In this document: positions 26,202 to 26,506 of the stretch, piece after piece
Numbering within the stretch: the stretch's first letter is position 1
How the letters are laid out: every line of letters begins with the position of its first letter
Assembly (NCBI GenBank): GCA_947465645.1
Contig: CANIBQ010000068.1
Span: 1-26,506 of the forward strand
Reading direction: 5' to 3'
Length of the DNA stretch: 26,506 nt
From: Acidobacteriota bacterium
GTDB taxonomy: Bacteria; Acidobacteriota; Vicinamibacteria; Vicinamibacterales; UBA2999
Notes under the pieces: generated by a model
The model's database searches: none
What the model was told of the DNA's origin: nothing
The model's input: only the letters and a program-made list of their open reading frames with translations
Made by a program: the position numbers and the translations under genes

Positions 26202-26506
26202 CTAGGGCGTGCGGCGCAGATCGCGAAGGACCCGGTCCGATTTCAGCGTCTTTTCCAGGTGCATCGAGATCAGGGAGCGATGCACGGTTTCCAGTTCCCG
26301 CATGGTGCGTCGTTCGGCCGGCAACTCGCCCACGCGATCGGGCGCCGCGCTCCGCGACGCCGCGAGGAAGGCCATCGCGCCGTCCGAGAGCGTGCCGCGC
26401 GACTCCGGGTAGAGGCCCTGGAGCCTCAGCAGCCAGTACTCGAAGTATCGCGCCAGCGGCTCGACCGGCGCGCCCGCCGCCAGCGCGTCGAGCATCGACG
26501 CGCCGA
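26202..26506 (-). CDS. recO: DNA repair protein RecO, C-terminal part (cut by window edge)
   Basis: The last 101 residues of a protein whose beginning lies beyond the right end of the window. The sequence ([27 protein letters not shown], then [19 protein letters not shown]) matches the C-terminal helical region of RecO, which loads RecA with RecR in the RecF pathway. In many RecO proteins a four-cysteine zinc motif follows GLYP; here there are no cysteines in the visible part, as in a number of other RecO sequences. The methionine at 26495 is internal, since the frame continues to the edge. It is first in order before glyQ, glyS and ppdK on this strand. Confidence 0.85.
   Translation of the reverse strand, partial: GASMLDALAAGAPVEPLARYFEYWLLRLQGLYPESRGTLSDGAMAFLAASRSAAPDRVGELPAERRTMRELETVHRSLISMHLEKTLKSDRVLRDLRRTP

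Overview
The window looks like chromosomal DNA from a high-GC member of the Acidobacteriota, plausibly a Vicinamibacteria-like lineage. The clearest lineage clue is a secreted protein with the acidobacterial-type VWFA-related architecture at 7478-8389. The strong G/C preference at third codon positions, the two-subunit glycyl-tRNA synthetase, and an MCE protein ending in a DPKKYLN-type tail fit but are not decisive. Apart from the first 2.3 kb this is core housekeeping sequence. No transposase, integrase, phage gene, CRISPR array, rRNA or tRNA was seen.

Layout. Positions 75-989 (+) hold an unrecognised, repeat-rich protein. Positions 1178-2231 (-) hold an orphan response-regulator receiver domain and a secreted hypothetical protein, separated by a strong intrinsic terminator. 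A minus-strand cluster runs from 8389 down to 2316: secreted VWFA protein, uvrB, then an Mla/MCE lipid-transport set (permease, ATPase, MCE protein) and a small membrane protein, with gaps of about 45, 4, 5 and 10 nt and a final 1-nt overlap. A divergent plus-strand gene at 8433 encodes an RCK-like/DHH phosphoesterase fusion and starts just after a perfect TATAAT. A small secreted glycine-periodic protein follows.

A second minus-strand group (13605 to 10598) holds greA, a membrane-embedded patatin-like protein whose nucleophile serine is glycine, and a trans-sulfuration PLP enzyme. Divergent to it are rlmB-like and rarA (plus strand, ATGA overlap), which meet a membrane-anchored trypsin-like protease head-on with a 1-nt gap. 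The last group, transcribed from the right edge, is recO (partial), glyQ, glyS, ppdK, corA, mutL and a 70-residue unknown protein. Many of its junctions overlap or are nearly contiguous, so DNA repair, translation, central carbon metabolism and Mg transport genes may share transcripts.

The most unusual signal is not a gene. Two families of short palindromic intergenic elements sit against core genes. One (GCCACAGAGACAC-type) occurs at 11784-11843 and 13636-13706. The other (GTAGCGCG...-type, with a 20-bp tandem) lies at 22885-22966. In two cases the element supplies the stop codon and last residues of the neighbouring protein (patatin-like protein and GlyS), and in a third it ends 10 nt before a start codon (rlmB-like). 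Other points worth checking are the serine-less patatin, the RCK-DHH fusion, five exact 34-residue repeats in the MCE protein, and the two-cysteine small protein after mutL.
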